Shown here: in pieces, positions 33,001 through 43,076 of the stretch
Position numbering within the stretch: the stretch's first letter is position 1
How the letters are laid out: every line of letters starts with the position of its first letter
NCBI GenBank assembly: GCA_029168955.1
Contig: JAPDOI010000133.1
Coordinates: 176,001-240,000, forward strand
Reading direction: 5' to 3'
From: Aplectana chamaeleonis
Taxonomy: Eukaryota; Nematoda; Chromadorea; Rhabditida; Cosmocercidae
Length of the DNA stretch: 64,000 nucleotides
Notes under the pieces: model-generated
Told to the model about the DNA's origin: nothing
The model's input: only the letters and a program-made list of their open reading frames with translations
The model's database searches: none
Translations under genes and position numbers: made by a program

Positions 33001-33147
33001 AACTCATGCTCCTATTTTCAGACCACATGGGAACTAATTCAGAAATGTGCATCGCAATGTGAGAAGATCTCGTCAAAGATATATAGAGCAAGGCACGGCG
33101 CCAAAACACCATCTCAGCAATATCCAAAACCATTTAAATTCTTTTAA
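30017..33147 (+). CDS. Small charged coiled-coil protein, 140 residues, 3 exons
   Basis: Exons 30017-30178, 30236-30370 and 33022-33147 join in phase 0 at a CAG/GTGAGG donor, an AACAG acceptor, a CTG/GTAGG donor and a TTTTCAG acceptor, giving 140 residues and a TAA stop. Residues about 20-95 are highly charged and heptad-like (KMKILEAQERRHNRVVEAHY, then EVELEQLRQQLEAQCQEKF, then EERVKLC), which predicts a long helix or coiled coil. The C terminus is basic and ends in KPFKFF. I recognise no family. There is no signal peptide or membrane segment. A canonical AATAAA follows at 33176. The third exon is separated by a 2.65-kb intron full of minisatellite, and its assignment rests on phase and composition. 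If exon 2 were read through, it would stop after ten more codons near 30400. Confidence 0.78.
30380..32290 (-). repeat. ~55-60-bp minisatellite in coiled-coil gene intron 2
   Basis: The plus strand repeats GACCACCCATGAAGTTTAGT, then CCTCTCCAACCCATTCCCAA, then GGTTGGTCT with a period of about 54-60 bases and strong degeneracy; the clearest run is 31390-31570. Roughly thirty copies fill the intron. Minus-strand frames rich in HGWF, FMGG and NFMGG are translations of the repeat. Confidence 0.85.
32378..32617. mobile_element. GC-rich MITE, ~240 bp palindrome
   Basis: TACAGCCCATAAAACGGCC at the left pairs with GGCCGTTTTATGGCCTGTA at the right, and pairing runs inwards over CACCGTCGACTGCGTAC, CGCGCTGCGCGACCGCAC and CGGAAGCAGACG to a centre rich in GGCCGCCGCGCG. 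The right arm has a duplicated GCGCGTGCGGTCGCGCA. The long frames on both strands are consequences of the GC-rich arms. Confidence 0.85.
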
Positions 33148-33175
33148 TTACAAACTTAATGAAAACAATGTTGGC

Positions 33176-33181
33176 AATAAA
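33176..33181 (+). terminator. Polyadenylation signal of the coiled-coil gene
   Basis: AATAAA lies 29 bases after the TAA stop at 33147, in an AT-rich 3' region. The convergent TAMM41 gene ends only 140 bases further on (stop at 33320-33322). Confidence 0.7.
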
Positions 33182-33319
33182 ACATCACACATCAACGCGT
33201 ATACAGCTGTGACAATATAACAACGTGATAAGTAAGCTAATTCGGCACTGGTTTAGATCACGTTATCTAAACTAGTGCCTGCAAAAATATGTACATCTAT
33301 GGACAAGACATCAATCACT

Positions 33320-36300
33320 CTATTTTCCCAAACTTTTCACCATTTTCGTCAGCTTAGCTAGGCTATAAATCACACTTCGTGAGAAACCAGCCGAAGCGGC
33401 ATTCTTCAAACTCTGAGTCACAGCAGCTGGAGCAACTATGGACGAGATTGCGCCACCCACATGCAATGGGACGTCATGTCGATGAGCCAACGTGAACAGT
33501 ACCTAAAATTGAGACAATTAGATCCAAAATGTCAAAGGAAATTCTCTAGAGAATGTTTTCACCCCCAGGCCTAACTCATAGACAAACGCAAATGCATTGA
33601 GTCGCTCCGTTTAGCAAGGCTGCGACTTACTATAAACTATACTAGACACTCAATGTCTGCGTCTGAAACTGCTACCTGTCGCAACCGATTGCGAATGAGC
33701 TCGCGAGCTGGCGTGGTCCGCTTCGACCACGACTCGTCAAGATGAAAGATTTCTACAAGAGCACCTGCTGCACTGAGAAGCATGTCCCAAAGTTCAACAC
33801 GTCCCAGCCCCTTTGATGGGCGGAGTTTCACATCACAGGGTTACGGTCCGCACTATGGCCCGCGAGGAGATAATCCTCGCCGCGATTCACAACAAGGAAG
33901 CTCTCCTCGCAATGAGCCATATAGGGATAACCTCAGCTACGGGAAATCGTCCAGAAAGTGACCCAAGGTCACCATCCAGGATCAGCCCCAGGTAGCGAAT
34001 TACACATCCAATGAGAGCAAGCGCATCGCATGCTGCTGTGCACCTGAGCAAGTGTTTGTTTGGAAAACAATAGAGACGTGCTCTGAGGAGCACGTGGTTA
34101 TATTGTCCTACAAAACGCTATTTGGTCGTATTCCAGACCTCCACTGTTGCAGCATGTGCTCTTAATTGTTCTTCAGGAGCACATAGCCGCTTTCTAGTAA
34201 AACTGAAAGCGCACTGTAGTCGAATTAAACACCTCAAATGTTACAGCACTTGCTCTCATCCAGCGGACAATACGGTCATGTGCTGTTATAGAAGGATATG
34301 GCGGTATTATTTCGCAAACCACTTTTTAGTCGAAGTGGAATCATATTGTGGCTTATTGAACACATCGAATGTCCAACATGTCCTCATTCGGCGGACAATA
34401 CGGCCATGGGCTCTTGAAACAGTATGTGCCCCTATTCCCCTTCAATACGCCATGTAGTGAGATAGAGAGCTTATCATGGCCAAATTGAACACATTTATTA
34501 TTACAGCACGTGTTCTCATTTGGAGGACAATACGGCCACGTGCTGCTGTGGAAGCACAAGGCTGTGTTGTCTTTGACGTCGCTTTCCAGTCGTACTAAAG
34601 CGTTTTGTGGCCAAATTGAACATATCGAATGTGACCGAACATGTGCTCATTAGGCGTACAATACGACCATGTGTTCTTGAAGCAGCATGTGTCTCTATTG
34701 TTCTCCAGAACGCTATGTAGTAAACTGAAAACGTACTACGGTCAAATTGAACACATCGCTTAATGCCGCACATGTTCTCAATTGGCGGACAACACGACCA
34801 CGTGCTGTTGGAGCAACACGTGTCCGTACCGCTCCTCAACCCGCTCTGCAGTTGATTTTAGAGCGCACTTTGGTTGAACAAGACCCTACCAGCAGGTGAC
34901 ACCAAGCAACGCCAATGGAATTGCCCTGGTCCAGGCTACACACTCGACTTTAGAATATGAAAAGAATTGAGAATTCGAAGCAATCTGAACACTTCAGAGC
35001 GCGGAAAAACGCAAAAGTAGGAAAAAAGGAGAACTTCTTAGGTTTTCTGGTAATTGGATCGGACTCGGCCATGCGCTCACCTCAGAATCGAATTCAGAAA
35101 CTTGTCTGATTCATTCCCACAAGTTGGAAAAACGACTCTCACTAGCCAAGGAGCCGATGTACAACCCCTGAGCATCCCGCTGCTCACTTTTGAAATTCAA
35201 CATTGAAATTATCGAAATGACCCACCTCCTCCGCGTCCTTCTGCCACTTATACTTCCTATTCCAATTCTTCTGAATTGACTTCAAAACTGTCGACGGCAG
35301 AAGATTCAGACGATGGTAAATGGCCGCAGTGGATCCATCTTGCAAGACCTAAACGACTATATATTGAAAGCGAGTAGTTGGTAGCCTATGAGTTCGTGCT
35401 CGAGTACACGAAAAGCGCCAGATCTGGGACGAATTTCGCGCTAAAAATTCATCGGATTGCTGATGCTTGAATGAGCTAGAGGACCCCGAAAAGAATTATT
35501 CCACCCGTTATTTGGTCCCAGATTCCACCTATTTTGTGTACTCGAGCACACGAAACACAAGCTTACATTGCCATTCTGCACCACCAGCTTTGAATCATTA
35601 GCTAACAGTGGATCATACACTTCTGACAACTCTTCCATACTACCTTGAACGATTTTCCTGATCTAAAATAGGAATTGAAATCCACGAATTTCCTTGAAAA
35701 ACTAAATTCACCTTATCTCTATCCTCTCCAACGTACATTCGAAAATCGCCAGAGTATGAAAGCCAGACGACTTTTTGGAACAGCTCCTCTAAAGAGAAGG
35801 AATCTGGGAGTAGCAACAGCGCCGCTTGAAGAGCACTCCGTCGATTCTCCTCCACACTGGACTCGATCGCCGGCGTTGGTCTCACCACCAAAAAATTTAA
35901 ATATAAGCGAATGTGGAAAAAAATATTATTGTAACACCTTTCCATGGTAACCAGACACTTTTTTCCATTGAATCAGATACTTTTCGAGCTCAAATCCTGA
36001 ATTTTCAAGCATGAAATCGACTTAACAAAATACAAAACCCCCTAATGATGACTCCCTGCCAGAAACCACTCCACCCTTCCGAACCTTCTTCTACTCAGGA
36101 ATTTCTGATAAAGTTACATGCGAATTAACAACTCTAAACATGTTACCTGCGACTCATTTTCATGACTTTAAGTTACATGTGAAGTTCGAAAAAGTAAGTA
36201 TATTACACGGTGCTAGTTCACTTATACTTGACATAAAATACTGACGGGTAACTTAAATGTGTTATTTTATCGCACATGTAACTTATCTCGGGGCGGGCTG

Positions 36301-38316
36301 TTTCCTAGAGAGGTATACGACGCACTCTCGAGGCAGGACTAAGATGCCGATAGCGTCTTCGCTTCAATTACTCGAGTTTGAAGTACTTCGGCCCGCGCGC
36401 CGGCTGGAGACGCCGCTGACGCCCCCCGGGATGTTCGGCGAGCATGCCGCGTCTTGGTATGCTGAACGCGTCGCGTGTGGGTGTCAAGTAACATGCAACA
36501 ACGTGGCAGCTTACTCGCAATGTTGTGCAATATTAGAGCAAGTTACATGCTACTTTAATCAAAAAACTTTTCAACTTACACGTAACATCGCTTCAAGTTA
36601 CTTGTGAATTTAGAGTAAGTTGGGTGAAGCCATCATGCAACTTGCGTTAAACTCTCAAGTAACTTGTTCAGAAATTCCTGAGTAGCTGATCTCGTAAACT
36701 ACAGTTACTTGCCTTCAACGTTGTTCCTAGAAAACCTCAACTTACTACGGAATCACAACTGGTCTAAGAGGCCGTTTCCAACGAAACAAGCACGCCGGTG
36801 CCAATAATTTTTGACACAGGAAAACTGTAATCCTGCGCGCGTAAATTAAATAGCGCCGGCTGCATGGCTGCGGACCTTGTCACATATCTTACGACAGCCA
36901 CTACTTCTTGGCGTGTGACTTCCCACCATGTTAAATTTCGACAAGGCGACGTTGTGTTACTCCAGAAATGTCGAAAATTGCTTTTTTTGGCGAATTCATA
37001 ATTAAGCAAGCCGGGTTGATTCTTGCTGTACAGCTGTAAGCGGATAACTGTCGAAATGTGTCGACGGTACTTTACCTAAAATACTGTTGTTTCGCCGTTA
37101 GAAAAAGGATGTCTCTCTACTAAAATTTGAAGATTGTATGAATGAAATCATTTTGTGAAGAAAAGTGTCATAACTTCCAGAAGAATCTCTTTGTTTCGTG
37201 GAAAATTTCTCGGGTTACTTTCTTCATCGCGACCGAGTCATAATTTTTTACAAGTGCTATGAAAAATAGCACTATAATCAACTGTTATCTGGTCAAAAAT
37301 TAGGAGGATCGCCGTAAGATATGTGACAAAGTCCGCAGCCATGCAGCAGGCGCTATTTAATTTACGGTGGCCCTGCGTCAAAAATGATTACGGTGGCCCT
37401 GCGTCAAGAATGATCGACATGAGCGTGCTTGTCGATTCTCTAGCTCAGAAATTTCAAACTTATAAAAACACATCTGCAGTGAATGAATTGCTCGATATCG
37501 ATAGAAATTAGTGAGCTCTGATAAAAAAACATGATAAAGAATAACACAAAATTTTTATGGAAAAAACCTCACATTCAGCACTGGCTTCTGAAGGCGACCG
37601 GCCACATAGAGCCACCGCCAATCCAGCAGATCTCTATTCAGATCATCCGTGGCCACTACACCATACTTCATTCGACGACCTCCCACATTTACATGAGTGT
37701 TGTAATAGACGCGGGCAGCCAGACGAGTTTGAAACTTAGCTATGGCATTTGCACCAATCAGCCTGAAACATCAGTCTGATCTCTGAACATTCCACTTCTA
37801 GCACTAGGATAACACTGACTATTATAGGTCCCTCTCGACGGTTGGCGCAAACTCGGTGCACACGCTATGGCGTCGTTTATACTTCCGCCGCCGAGCGGCG
37901 CTGTGGAGCGCAATTCTACAATATCGATGGATCAATATTGCAGAAATGCATTGTGCCGCGCCGCTCGGCGGTGGGAGTATAAACGACCCCTAAAGCATAC
38001 GTGCACCCGATTCGCGCCAACGCAATCTACACCGTCATAAGGTATCGAAAGGGGCAAGGCGATCCGTGCGGACTGTATGGTGGGCCAGAACGACAAAAAA
38101 CTGCACCTACCGTAGCAGACTGTAATGTGACGGATTTTTCTTGATATTCTCCTCATGAAACTTCACAGGATCGTTGGTGCTCAGAATGAAGTCGATCATC
38201 TTTTCCGCTTTGTTCTCGCCTTTCTGCTGAAGTGCACCGGAACCATATGCGAATGCATACTCAACCGTGGACAATGGCAGGACACCAAGCAGATCTTCAT
38301 ATTCACTCAAGGGCAT
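33320..38316 (-). CDS. TAMM41: TAMM41: mitochondrial CDP-diacylglycerol synthase, 6 exons
   Basis: TAM41 makes CDP-diacylglycerol from phosphatidic acid and CTP on the matrix side of the inner mitochondrial membrane, the first committed step to cardiolipin (family knowledge). Exons, minus strand: 38316-38111, 37762-37568, 35880-35712, 35662-35567, 35348-35226, 33502-33320. Together they give 323 residues and a TAG stop, close to the usual ~320-340. The nucleotidyltransferase signature AFAYGSGA is at residues 21-28 and the acidic MIDF at 40-43. Later come VYYNTHV, KYGVVATDDL, LYVAGRLQKPV and the family hallmark LSYSGDFRMYVGED (174-187). The start ATG lies a few bases after a TTCAG acceptor, so a trans-splice leader is plausible. 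The exon 2/3 junction is uncertain because GTGAG occurs at both sides; GAG/GTTTTT with GGTGAG/A is the only GT-AG solution that keeps frame. Confidence 0.92.
34060..34870 (+). repeat. ~128-140-bp tandem repeat in TAMM41 intron 5
   Basis: The words TTGAACACATCGAATGT, then ATGTGCTCATTTGGCGGACA, then ATACGGCCATGTGCT recur near 34250, 34377, 34505, 34645 and 34770, about 128-140 bases apart, with a looser copy before. There is no gene on either strand. Upstream in the same intron (33.64-34.00 kb) two short frames overlap, one of which reads as a Gly/Arg/Ser-rich stretch; I could not support either. Confidence 0.75.
35390..35560. mobile_element. Short inverted-repeat element in TAMM41 intron 4
   Basis: TCGTGCTCGAGTACACGAAA and AGATCTGGGAC at the left pair with GTCCCAGATTCCACC and TTTTGTGTACTCGAGCACACG at the right, about 165 bases end to end. 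It sits just before the exon 4 donor. It is a MITE-like element of unknown family. Confidence 0.65.
36091..36685. mobile_element. TIR element A with CAAGTTACATG subterminal repeats
   Basis: TIRs CTACTCAGGAATTTCTGATA and TCAGAAATTCCTGAGTAG enclose about 595 bases in TAMM41 intron 2. Both sub-termini are filled with copies of AAGTTACATG or its complement CATGTAACTT. The central 36300-36480 has no such motif; it contains CTTCAATTACTCGAGTTTGA and AGTACTTCGG and is recognisably related to the core of element B at 43318-43893. No transposase is encoded. Confidence 0.82.
36772..37438. mobile_element. TIR element, ~670 bp, in TAMM41 intron 2
   Basis: The left end (ACGAAACAAGCACGCCGGTG, then GCGTAAATTAAATAGCGCC, GCTGCATGGCTGCGGAC, TGTCACATATCTTACG) is the inverse of the right end (CGTAAGATATGTGACA, GTCCGCAGCCATGCAGC, GGCGCTATTTAATTTACG, GAGCGTGCTTGTCG). 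The right arm contains a 25-base direct duplication around GGTGGCCCTGCGTCAA. The interior is AT-rich without a transposase. Confidence 0.8.
37838..38021. mobile_element. MITE family TACTTCCGCC, copy 2
   Basis: The outer TIRs TTGGCGCAAACTCGGTGCAC and GTGCACCCGATTCGCGCCAA and the inner arms GTCGTTTATACTTCCGCC / GGGAGTATAAACGAC enclose AATATCGATGGATCAATATT. It sits in TAMM41 intron 1 and shares its core with 22553-22679 and 57002-58226. Confidence 0.85.
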
Positions 38317-38899
38317 TCGCCTGAATAAATGAATTTAAAAGATGAAGCGGTGTAGAACATTTATAAGACTGGGGCATCTACATAAAAAGGAAATCAACAG
38401 GTGCTGTGGAGAACGAAAAAATGAAAAATACATACACTGTCAGAACCGTCACAAAATTTCTTATTGTCACATTTAGAAGAAACGTTTCGGGGAGAGGTCA
38501 AGATTTTTTTATAATTTATTTTAGAGAAAAATTGTTTTTTTCGTGAAATATTTCTGAAAAACATTCCTTTTAGAAATTCATCCTGAATCACACTCAGCGG
38601 CACTGTCAGATGATCTACTCTATAGCCTTTACACACCAATTGCACAGAAATATAAAAAGGAGAGCCGATGAAAGAAAAAAATAAGAAAAGAAATAAGAGC
38701 GAGTTTAAAAAAAAGGTGTGGCCGTCGATTACGGTGCCTGGTCTGCAACCACACAAGAGACAGCATGACCGACGGCGGGCAAAAAACAGCTGTTTGCTCT
38801 AGGGACCACCACGATTTGATTTGATTTATTACACGGTAGAACCGTGTCAAAGACAACAACAGAATAATAAAAGCACTAAAATCAGTCGAACAACAATAG

Positions 38900-39840
38900 A
38901 CAAATGGATCAACTGACTATTAGGCATACATCGGCACCATCAAGAAAAGAGATCTTACAAACATTACTCCTGGGACTACAGATAACACTCAAGTGTCTTT
39001 TTGAATTCACATAGTTTCCCCATTATCAAACCTGACCGAAGTAGTTTATTGAATTCAGACCCCGCCCTATTGACAAAGAAGTGCTGTCGTACGTTCCGCC
39101 TGGCCCCAATGAGGCCCAATTTCACCGGTGCTCCCCTAGTAGTTGATGGTCTAAGGTTGAACAGCCGGCTAGCCTTGATACCAGCACTCCCATGAATGAT
39201 CTTATACATCAATATCATATCAAACCTTCTTCTCCTGCGCTCTAGAGTGGTTAGGCCCAGTTTGGCGTTTCTGGTGACATGACACACGTTGCGATTCGTC
39301 TGAAACCACGATGTCCGGAAGTAAACTCTACGTGTGAAAGTATTCTGGACTTTCTCAAGCGCGTCGATGGATCCTTTTTTGTATGGATTAAAAACTACCG
39401 TACCATACTCCATTAGTGGACGTACGTACGTTTTATACACCTCGGTCAGCACGTTTGCATTAGTAGTTGATAGTGCTTGAAACGCGCAGTGCATCATCCT
39501 ATCAGCCGTGGACGCAACCTGGAGGCAGTGATCATCGAAATTGAGATCGTCCTTGATAAGAAAACCAAGGTCCTTAATCTCGCTGACCTCGCTCAACTGC
39601 AAACCGTCGATAGTATAGAAGCCACTAACTCGTCTCTTACCAAGCTTCATCACTTTAGTCTTTTCGCTGGAAAGCGGCAATTTCCATTCATTCGACCATT
39701 TGGCTACATCATTGAGAGCTTTTTGCAAACACTCCGAATCCTCCATTGTCAAAATAGGTTTATACAACTTAAAGTCATCAGCGAATGCCGAACAGCCGAC
39801 GTTGTTCAAGGATTTATTTACAAGTGTGGAGGAACAATAG
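38900..39840 (-). mobile_element. Truncated LINE reverse transcriptase (CR1/Jockey-like)
   Basis: A minus-strand frame of about 277 codons (39809-38976, open back to about 39835) begins at the catalytic palm motif: CSAFADDFKLYKPI, the F/Y-ADD box. It continues through KWSNEWKLPLSSEKTKVM, EIKDLGFLIKDDL, VYKTYVRPLMEYGTVVFNP and LGLTTLERRRRRFDMILMYK, ending ECYL. These are the palm-to-thumb and connector motifs of CR1/Jockey-type non-LTR elements. The endonuclease and fingers are missing, so it is 5' truncated. The ~500 bases downstream of it towards 38.4 kb show no gene. Confidence 0.88.
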
Positions 39841-39899
39841 GGTTAGCATGGGTATTCGACTTTAGTCCTCAAATGAAATTATGAATGGTTCGTAAGTTT

Positions 39900-41103
39900 A
39901 TCCTGAATATTTCTTAATAAATGCTTTTGTTTCAAAAACAGCCTTTTAAAAACTTTCGCTGACTACAAACTTCGAAAATCACCTTGTAGAGATTTTTAAA
40001 AATTAAATTAATGATTTTGACTGAAATTTATGAATCTATTTAAATACCTTGAAATTAAGAATTCATTCGAAAGTAATAAAATGTGTAAAAAAAAAGAAAA
40101 TTTCTTTGAAAGAAGTCATGAAAACCCAAAATTCAAAGCAAATTAAAACACCAATTATACAAAACTACAAGTTGTGGAAAGCAGAAAATCCTCGAAGCTC
40201 TGAGGAAAAAAAACTTGAACGAATATTTACTTTCTCCATCCCCTCTTCTAACTGTCCTGTCTCTCTTCGATTCGAATGAATAATTATATAAAGGCTATAA
40301 AACGGCGAAATTCTCATGGTTTTTACGCATGCTGGCGCGTAGCGGCGGTTAGAGACAGTGAGAGAGCGCATGACAGACGGAGAGAGCAGAATCGCCCCCG
40401 CCGCTCGACCTTGAGTCGTGACAATTACGACGTTTTACAGAGGATATCAAACATTAATAAAAATTCTCAGTAATACAGGTAAACACTTGGAAAAAAATTC
40501 GTTGACCTAATAGTAAAAACTCGTGATTGTAAGATAAGCGAATATTCGAAATATCGGGCATTTTGATTTTGAATGAACCGATTATTTGAAAAAAAAAAAC
40601 TGAAAACTTTCATATTTTCACAATGAACCTAATCCTCAAAAACCCAAAACTCAGAATGCTTACGGTGTTGGAAGCGTCAAGAACGAGTCGAAATTACAGT
40701 GTTTGATCTGCTCTGAGCCTCCACAAAAAAACCCCGCCCAGTTTCTTGCAAAATCCCGCCTCCTCATTACAGGCACCACCAAACTGATCGCTAAATTGCG
40801 GTAATAAAGGCTCGTTTAGACATTTTCAACGGAGCAAACTTCTATTTTACAGTTCTCTTCCCGTCTGTCACGACCTAAATTTTGAAAAAGCAAAAAAAGC
40901 ACTGCACGAAACGAATATTTGAAAAAAAAACTTTGTCTTTCGAATACTCGAATATCGAAATATTCGATTCGAACCCAAGTCCAGTCGACGCGAAAACATC
41001 GGTCTGTTCGATGTGAAATCCACCGGTCTACACCTCCATCAGCCTACTACATGTGCGGCTCGCCCTCTATGCCTCTCTGTGCTTTCGCTACACAAGATAC
41101 TGA
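39900..41103. other. AT-rich intergenic stretch, no gene seen
   Basis: Low-complexity AT-rich sequence with one dispersed element copy at 40296-40397. Short frames exist on both strands but none has a recognisable motif, start context or splice structure. Confidence 0.6.
40296..40397 (+). repeat. Dispersed element (GACAGTGAGAGAG family), copy 3
   Basis: AAAACGGCGAAATTCTCATG, TTTTTACGCATGCTGGCGCG, TAGCGGCGGTTAGAGACAGT and GAGAGAGCGCATGACAGAC run in the same order as in the 2499-2600 copy, with few differences. This is the best-preserved copy. Confidence 0.65.
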
Positions 41104-42686
41104 CAAGGGAACTACTATAAGTCATAGTAACCATTCCAAATGAAATGTACTTTTCCAGAACCATTTTCGGATGAAAAGTCCGAATATGCCCATCGCAGCT
41201 GCCTATACCCACTCTGAACGTAGTTATGAGCGTTTTTGAAGCTTCGCGGCAAGCTATAAATTTTTGGGGTGTTTTTAATTTTTTTTTCCCGGATTTTGCT
41301 AATAGTATGTATATGTATGTAAGGGTAACCTGGGGTGCTGAACACGAATCTGGGGTTCGCTTGTCGAAAATTCAAGGTTTACTGCAGGTTACGGTAGGCA
41401 ACATGCTATTTAGGAGGCAAAACCTACCTTAAAGGCAGTGTTCACGATGATTCTCGTCCCCGAGTTTTTCACATAAAACAATGCGTTGTCCTCCAAGTGT
41501 CACCAAAATTAAACGAAAGAAGAAACGGCGAGAAACGCATTAAAATGTTGTATTTCAGTGATATTATTCTATAATATGGACTAGTTGTCCGGTTGGATGA
41601 ACATGTTCATGGTGGCTGTCACCGGTGGAGAATTGAGGCAATCGAAAATAGAAGAATATTTTATGACAAGCAGGATTAGTCAGGGTCCTAATTAACGAAC
41701 AGAGCAATAGAGGGTAGAGAATTGCAAATAATGGGTCCACAAACGATTTCATTGTCACAACAAACACTTCCTGTGATACTTAAGAGGCGGGGTGATAGTT
41801 AAGAATTTCGTGTACTTCTGGTGCGTTTTTCTCAATTTCTACGTCATTTTAGTTCTACCCGGGCGAATACACTTAATCAATATAGCGAATAATCTCAAAA
41901 TTTAAGATTATCGTGAACACTGCCTGTCATAATTCGAAAATCGACAAATGGGCATTGAATTCGTATTCGGCACCCCAAATAACCTCCACAAAGGAACTTT
42001 GAGACAAATCTGAGACTTTGACCAAACTACCGTATACCCACCGTAATCTACAGTAGTCTGTCAGAAATTGATAAAATGACATCAGATTCGTGTTGAGCAC
42101 TCCAAATAACCCCCACAGGAGCGATTTGAGCCACATCTGTCGTCACATTCCGGAAATCGTCAAAAGTCGATTTTGCGGTCGATTTTCTCTTCCGGCGGGA
42201 AGCTTTGAACAAATTTAGTCGAAAACTTTCGAAAAACGACAAATGAACCCCAGATTCTTGATCAGCACCCCAAATAAAAACTACACTGGAAGGATTTTGA
42301 GTCGAATCTGAAACACTTTTCTTAACGCTCCCTAAGCCCTCTAATTGGTATAAATGAGCGCCCGACCAAAAATCCGTTCAGGTCCAAAACGCTGTCAGTC
42401 TACGCAAAGTTTGGAAAACTTTCCTTCACCCAAGCATTGTATAGGGAGGTGGTTTTGAGCGCAGAACACGATTATGAGGTCCGTTTCCGGATTTTCGCAA
42501 AAATAATGCGCTTTTTTTGAGGGGGGGGGGTACAGTAGGTGCAGAAATCAGAAAAAATGCCTATAACTTCTTTCAGAGTGAGTCTAGGCAGCTGCTATGG
42601 GCATTTTCGGACTTTTCGTCCGGAAATAGTTCTGTAAAAGTACATTTCATTTGGAACGGTAAGTATGACATACAGTGGTTCCCTTG
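41104..42686. mobile_element. TIR element family CAAGGGAAC, copy 1 (~1.58 kb)
   Basis: The left end CAAGGGAACTACTATAAGTC and CCATTCCAAATGAAATGTAC is the inverse of the right end GTACATTTCATTTGGAACGG, TGTGGTTCCCTTG-type. TIRs extend about 150 bases through AGTCCGAATATGCCCATCGC / GGGCATTTTCGGACTTTTCG. The interior consists of about five diverged blocks built around GGGGTTATTTGGGGTGCTGA and ACACGAATCTG, in both orientations. No transposase. A shorter relative is at 57113-58202. Confidence 0.85.
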
Positions 42687-42962
42687 CGAGTATTGGTCGC
42701 CGCAACGCGTCTCAACAGCGTCGCGGCTTTCATTTTCCGCCTAATCGTCTCCATTCCTGTGAAACGGCGCCAGTTATAAAGAGAAACGTTCCGAGTTCCT
42801 GAATTTTTTTGACTTATTTCCCACGAAAAACGCTGGGTCAACGCTCACCGGTTATCTAAATCGTTTGTTGTTTGGTTTTCGCCGGCGGCGGGTGGGGGTT
42901 ACTGGATGGCGGGCTGATAGTACAAGACAGTGTCAGCTTCGCTCTAATAGATTGGCAGCTCA

Positions 42963-42983
42963 TGATAACATAACATGTGATAA
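42963..42983 (+). promoter_or_regulatory. Paired TGATAA (GATA) motifs upstream of cathepsin Z
   Basis: TGATAA occurs at 42963-42968 and again at 42978-42983, 94-114 bases before the cathepsin Z start codon. In rhabditid nematodes TGATAA is the core site of intestinal GATA factors of the ELT-2 type (established knowledge), so gut expression would fit. Six-base motifs are common in AT-rich DNA and the assignment is inference. Confidence 0.35.
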
Positions 42984-43076
42984 GAGAAGGGGGGAAAACA
43001 ACGCAAAGGTCCGCCCGACTCACTGACCGCCCGTCCCAATTGTTATCCACCACTGGTCGCCGCCGCCGCTGCCGTC

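Noticed and set aside
33637..34093. Possible gag-like Gly/Arg/Ser-rich frame and overlapping frames in TAMM41 intron 5
   Set aside because: They are too short and without a zinc knuckle or flanking LTR. I could not support a retroelement.
38394..38756. 120-codon minus-strand frame upstream of TAMM41
   Set aside because: The composition is hydrophobic and low-complexity, there is no family motif, and TAMM41 already has a complete N terminus at 38316.
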